The notes beneath the pieces are model-generated. The model saw only the letters and a list, made by a program, of their open reading frames with translations, did not search any database and was not told where the DNA came from. Positions 61,932-64,000 of a stretch of DNA of 64,000 nt are shown here, one piece after another. The stretch spans positions 310,001 to 374,000 of the forward strand of contig NC_014654.1 of NCBI RefSeq assembly GCF_000166415.1. Reading direction: 5' to 3'. This stretch comes from Halanaerobium hydrogeniformans (lineage in GTDB: Bacteria; Bacillota; Halanaerobiia; Halanaerobiales; Halanaerobiaceae). The translations under genes and the position numbers were made by a program. Position 1 is the stretch's first letter, and each line of letters starts with the position of its first letter.

Positions 61932-61966
61932 AAATCCCCTGTTTTTTAAGCAGGGGATTTTAAAAT
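61932..61966. terminator. bidirectional terminator after aldolase gene 2
   Basis: AAATCCCCTG/CAGGGGATTT, a 10-bp perfect stem with loop TTTTTTAAG, A/T-rich on both sides. It serves the aldolase gene and the convergent small membrane-protein gene. Confidence 0.85.
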
Positions 61967-61980
61967 TATTGATCCATTTG

Positions 61981-62310
61981 TTAAAGATCCTTGTAGACTA
62001 TTTTTTCGCTAAAAGCTATATAGAAAACATAGAAATGGGGCAAAAACAGCATCAAAATTGCATGCCAGGCAGGCTGATTGAACTTTTTGATAAAAGTGAC
62101 AAATAATATCAGCCCAATTATCACATTGGCGATGGGGATAAAGAGTAAGATTAGCCACCAGGTCGGTTTATCGGTAATTTTTATGATGATATAGATATTA
62201 TAGATTGGGATTAGAGATTTCCAGCCCTTTTCACCTGCTTCGATAAATAGAAGCCAGATGCAGATGGTTCCAAAAAGATAATATGAGAGGCGGATAAGTT
62301 CTTCATTCAC
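61981..62310 (-). CDS. small membrane protein (DUF5684-like)
   Basis: A 109-aa protein with three or four hydrophobic helices. AGEKGWKSLIPIYNIYIIIK followed by TDKPTWWLILLFIPIANVII is the pattern of DUF5684-type membrane proteins, sometimes fused to signal-peptidase-like partners. Function unknown. It follows AAGGAG and lies 40 bases downstream of the PucR-type regulator gene on the same strand. Confidence 0.7.
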   Translation of the reverse strand: MNEELIRLSYYLFGTICIWLLFIEAGEKGWKSLIPIYNIYIIIKITDKPTWWLILLFIPIANVIIGLILFVTFIKKFNQPAWHAILMLFLPHFYVFYIAFSEKIVYKDL

Positions 62311-62350
62311 AATTTTTCAACTCCTTAAATAAAGCCTGATTAATTAAAAA

Positions 62351-64000
62351 CTAAATAATATCCTCAATTTCAAAAGCCAACTGTAGTTTTAAGCGGTCAT
62401 TATAATCATCAAAGTCAATATTTAAAATTTCCTTGATCCTGTTTAAGCGATAACTTAGGGTATTTCCATGGATATGCAGTTTTTCCTTGCTTGTTGTCCA
62501 GCTGCAGTTGCTCTGCAGATAGACTTTTAGGGTTTTGATAAGATCATTTTTAGATGAATTATTGTAATTTTTAAGTGGTTTAAGTATTTTTTCGGCAAAA
62601 GCTGCTAGTTCTTCAGCTTCGTTTTTGCTGAGCAATTTTTTGATTTCCTGTTGATCATAAAAAGCATAGTTTTTATCCTTTTCACTTTCAAGCATCGGTA
62701 GGGTATTTAAGGCCTGAAAATATGTTTCTTTAAAATCATCAATTTTTTTAAAGGAGCTGCTGATTACCATCTTATAGGAAAAATCATCTTCTTTAAAAGC
62801 AAAAATAGGGGAAAACAATTTTTTTAATTTCAAATTAAAGTTTTTGATTTTTTCTTCAGCTTCATCATGCAGTTCTTCCACAATAATAATAATCATATTT
62901 CTTTTGATCAGGGCGATCGAGTTGGGGAAAAACTCTTTGCTCTTTTTGTTGATTAGATTATAATATTTTTTCAGCAGCTTTTTGCTCTCCTGTTCATCTT
63001 TTGATTGAAGTGAAAAATCGATGACTATTATCTGATGGCTTTTATCAAAGTTAAAACCATAACTTAAAGCAGATTTTTTTATGAAAGCACAATCATTATT
63101 GATCAGCAGGCTGTCAAGGAAATCTCCCTTCAATGACTGCTCCATATCTGAGATCTCCTGCTCTTTAATTAGCTCTAAAGCGATGATCGTTGTTGCTCTT
63201 TCGGCTGTTACCGTCTCAAGTTCATCCAGTTTATTTCTGCATTCATTGACCACACAAAACCAGCCCATAACTTCTTTTTTAACGATTATCGGAAAAATTA
63301 CAAAGTTAATATCTAGTGAGTTTTTTATATAGAATGTTTTTTCTTGTCTCAAATAAGGGATCAGTTCGGCTATATTATCACTTATCTTACTTAAGTTAAA
63401 ATCTTTGGCAAAAGAATGATAGCGCAGATTATAAAAAATATCCAGGATAAAAATATCTTTGCCGATCATGTTTTTTAATTCCTGTAGTATATCTTTAATT
63501 GAAGAACCACTTAAAATCATATTGGTTAATTTTGTATGAAGACTATTTGTATATTTATATTTATTTTTTTGTTCCTGAATAATCCGGTTATATTTTTGCA
63601 GCTTTTTATTTGTTTGCAGCTGCCTTTTATAATTTCTGGCATTTATGATAGCGATGGTCGCCTGGACGGAAATATCATTTAAAAATTCTACATCTTCATC
63701 TTTAAGTGAATATTCGTCACTGGTATTATCTACAACCAGAACACCTATTACCTCATTTTTATAGATCAGTGGACAGCAGATTGCTCCCTGTATTTTTTCG
63801 GCTAATACTCTAGCCTCAATTGCCAGGCGCTTATTTTTGTTACGCATTTTGTTCATCGCTTCTTGAACAGCTTTGCTGTCTCTAAAAAACATTGTTTCTT
63901 TTTTAGAGTATGTCTGACCTGTCATCGATTCTCCGGGTTTTAACTGTACATCTTTAACAGCATCTCCCATTCCAAAAGAAGCATATACTTCTAGAAAACC
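62351..64000 (-). CDS. GAF-PucR/CdaR-type transcriptional regulator, 5' end outside window
   Basis: The frame is open to the right edge (GFLEVYASFG precedes the first Met at 63970), so the start lies beyond 64000. Visible parts: a GAF domain (GAICCPLIYKNEVIGVLVVD, then LKDEDVEFLNDISVQATIAI), a linker, a middle region resembling the PucR/CdaR cyclase-like domain (SYGFNFDKSHQIIVIDF), and the C-terminal HTH_30 (SKEKLHIHGNTLSYRLNRIK). It should sense a small molecule and activate transcription; the target is not visible. It differs from the regulator at 45684, which has a PucR-N domain in place of GAF. Confidence 0.82.
   Translation of the reverse strand, partial: GFLEVYASFGMGDAVKDVQLKPGESMTGQTYSKKETMFFRDSKAVQEAMNKMRNKNKRLAIEARVLAEKIQGAICCPLIYKNEVIGVLVVDNTSDEYSLKDEDVEFLNDISVQATIAIINARNYKRQLQTNKKLQKYNRIIQEQKNKYKYTNSLHTKLTNMILSGSSIKDILQELKNMIGKDIFILDIFYNLRYHSFAKDFNLSKISDNIAELIPYLRQEKTFYIKNSLDINFVIFPIIVKKEVMGWFCVVNECRNKLDELETVTAERATTIIALELIKEQEISDMEQSLKGDFLDSLLINNDCAFIKKSALSYGFNFDKSHQIIVIDFSLQSKDEQESKKLLKKYYNLINKKSKEFFPNSIALIKRNMIIIIVEELHDEAEEKIKNFNLKLKKLFSPIFAFKEDDFSYKMVISSSFKKIDDFKETYFQALNTLPMLESEKDKNYAFYDQQEIKKLLSKNEAEELAAFAEKILKPLKNYNNSSKNDLIKTLKVYLQSNCSWTTSKEKLHIHGNTLSYRLNRIKEILNIDFDDYNDRLKLQLAFEIEDII

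Noticed and set aside
1-64000. tRNA, rRNA, T-box or CRISPR loci
   Set aside because: None could be recognised by eye in either strand.

Overview
The window looks like chromosome from a low-G+C, anaerobic, salt-adapted diderm Firmicute of the Halanaerobiales (Halanaerobium-like). This is an inference. It rests on very acidic proteins (notably the surface protein and the His/Glu/Asp-rich ZnuA), A/T-rich codon use and strong Shine-Dalgarno (SD) sites. It also rests on a PPi-type phosphofructokinase with class I aldolases, and on signs of an outer membrane: a LolA-like protein, a beta-barrel protein ending in Phe, and substrate-binding proteins with Sec signals but no lipobox Cys. No rRNA, tRNA or CRISPR array was seen.

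Layout. 1-10.4 kb: the end of a giant Ig-repeat surface protein, an SDR enzyme, and a cyclic-di-GMP block made of a c-di-GMP-I riboswitch, a PAS-GGDEF cyclase, a receiver protein with a degenerate GGDEF domain, and a GAF-PAS-HD-GYP phosphodiesterase. A decayed IS200/IS605 element (copy 1) splits this block. 10.5-14.7 kb: a broken small gene, KptA, a histidine phosphatase, IlvE, an unknown helical protein and AroC. 14.8-18.5 kb: a cobalamin riboswitch and terminator controlling a zinc dehydrogenase, a TrpD-like phosphoribosyltransferase and a 67-aa protein; then an ADP-ribosylglycohydrolase-family gene. 18.6-24.5 kb: an AddB/AddA-like helicase-nuclease pair behind an unusual palindromic promoter. 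24.5-27.4 kb: ZnuA, ZnuC and ZnuB. 27.4-30.2 kb: a cysteine desulfurase remnant, two small conserved genes behind a second copy of the palindromic promoter, an HD hydrolase and a wrecked IS3 element.

30.3-33.3 kb: a KhtTU-like cation/proton antiporter, a MoaE-like protein and small proteins. 33.3-36 kb: a TetR-MATE efflux pair with two matching operators. 36-42 kb: a TetR-controlled export cluster (ABC ATPase with a frameshift, two MacB/FtsX permeases, a LolA-like carrier and a beta-barrel). 42-45.5 kb: an aminopeptidase, IS605 copy 2, a small DUF gene and a nitroreductase. 45.6-55.6 kb: a PucR regulator, an Asp/Glu-type racemase, DUF1177, a complete dipeptide-type ABC importer and a nitrilase-family amidase, probably one uptake-and-breakdown unit. 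55.7-61.9 kb: Nudix, PPi-PFK, and two class I aldolase paralogs with matching promoters flanking a QueG-like protein, an HhH protein and an atypical SDR. 62-64 kb: a small membrane protein and a GAF-PucR regulator that runs off the window.

The most interesting signals are the B12-riboswitch operon with a non-canonical TrpD homologue, the operator-plus-extended -10 shared by the recombination genes and a small-gene operon, and two IS605 copies that share both an internal tnpA deletion and a 43-nt palindromic insertion in tnpB. The riboswitch-controlled diguanylate cyclase and three genes whose SD spacing points to AUU/AUC-type starts also stand out.
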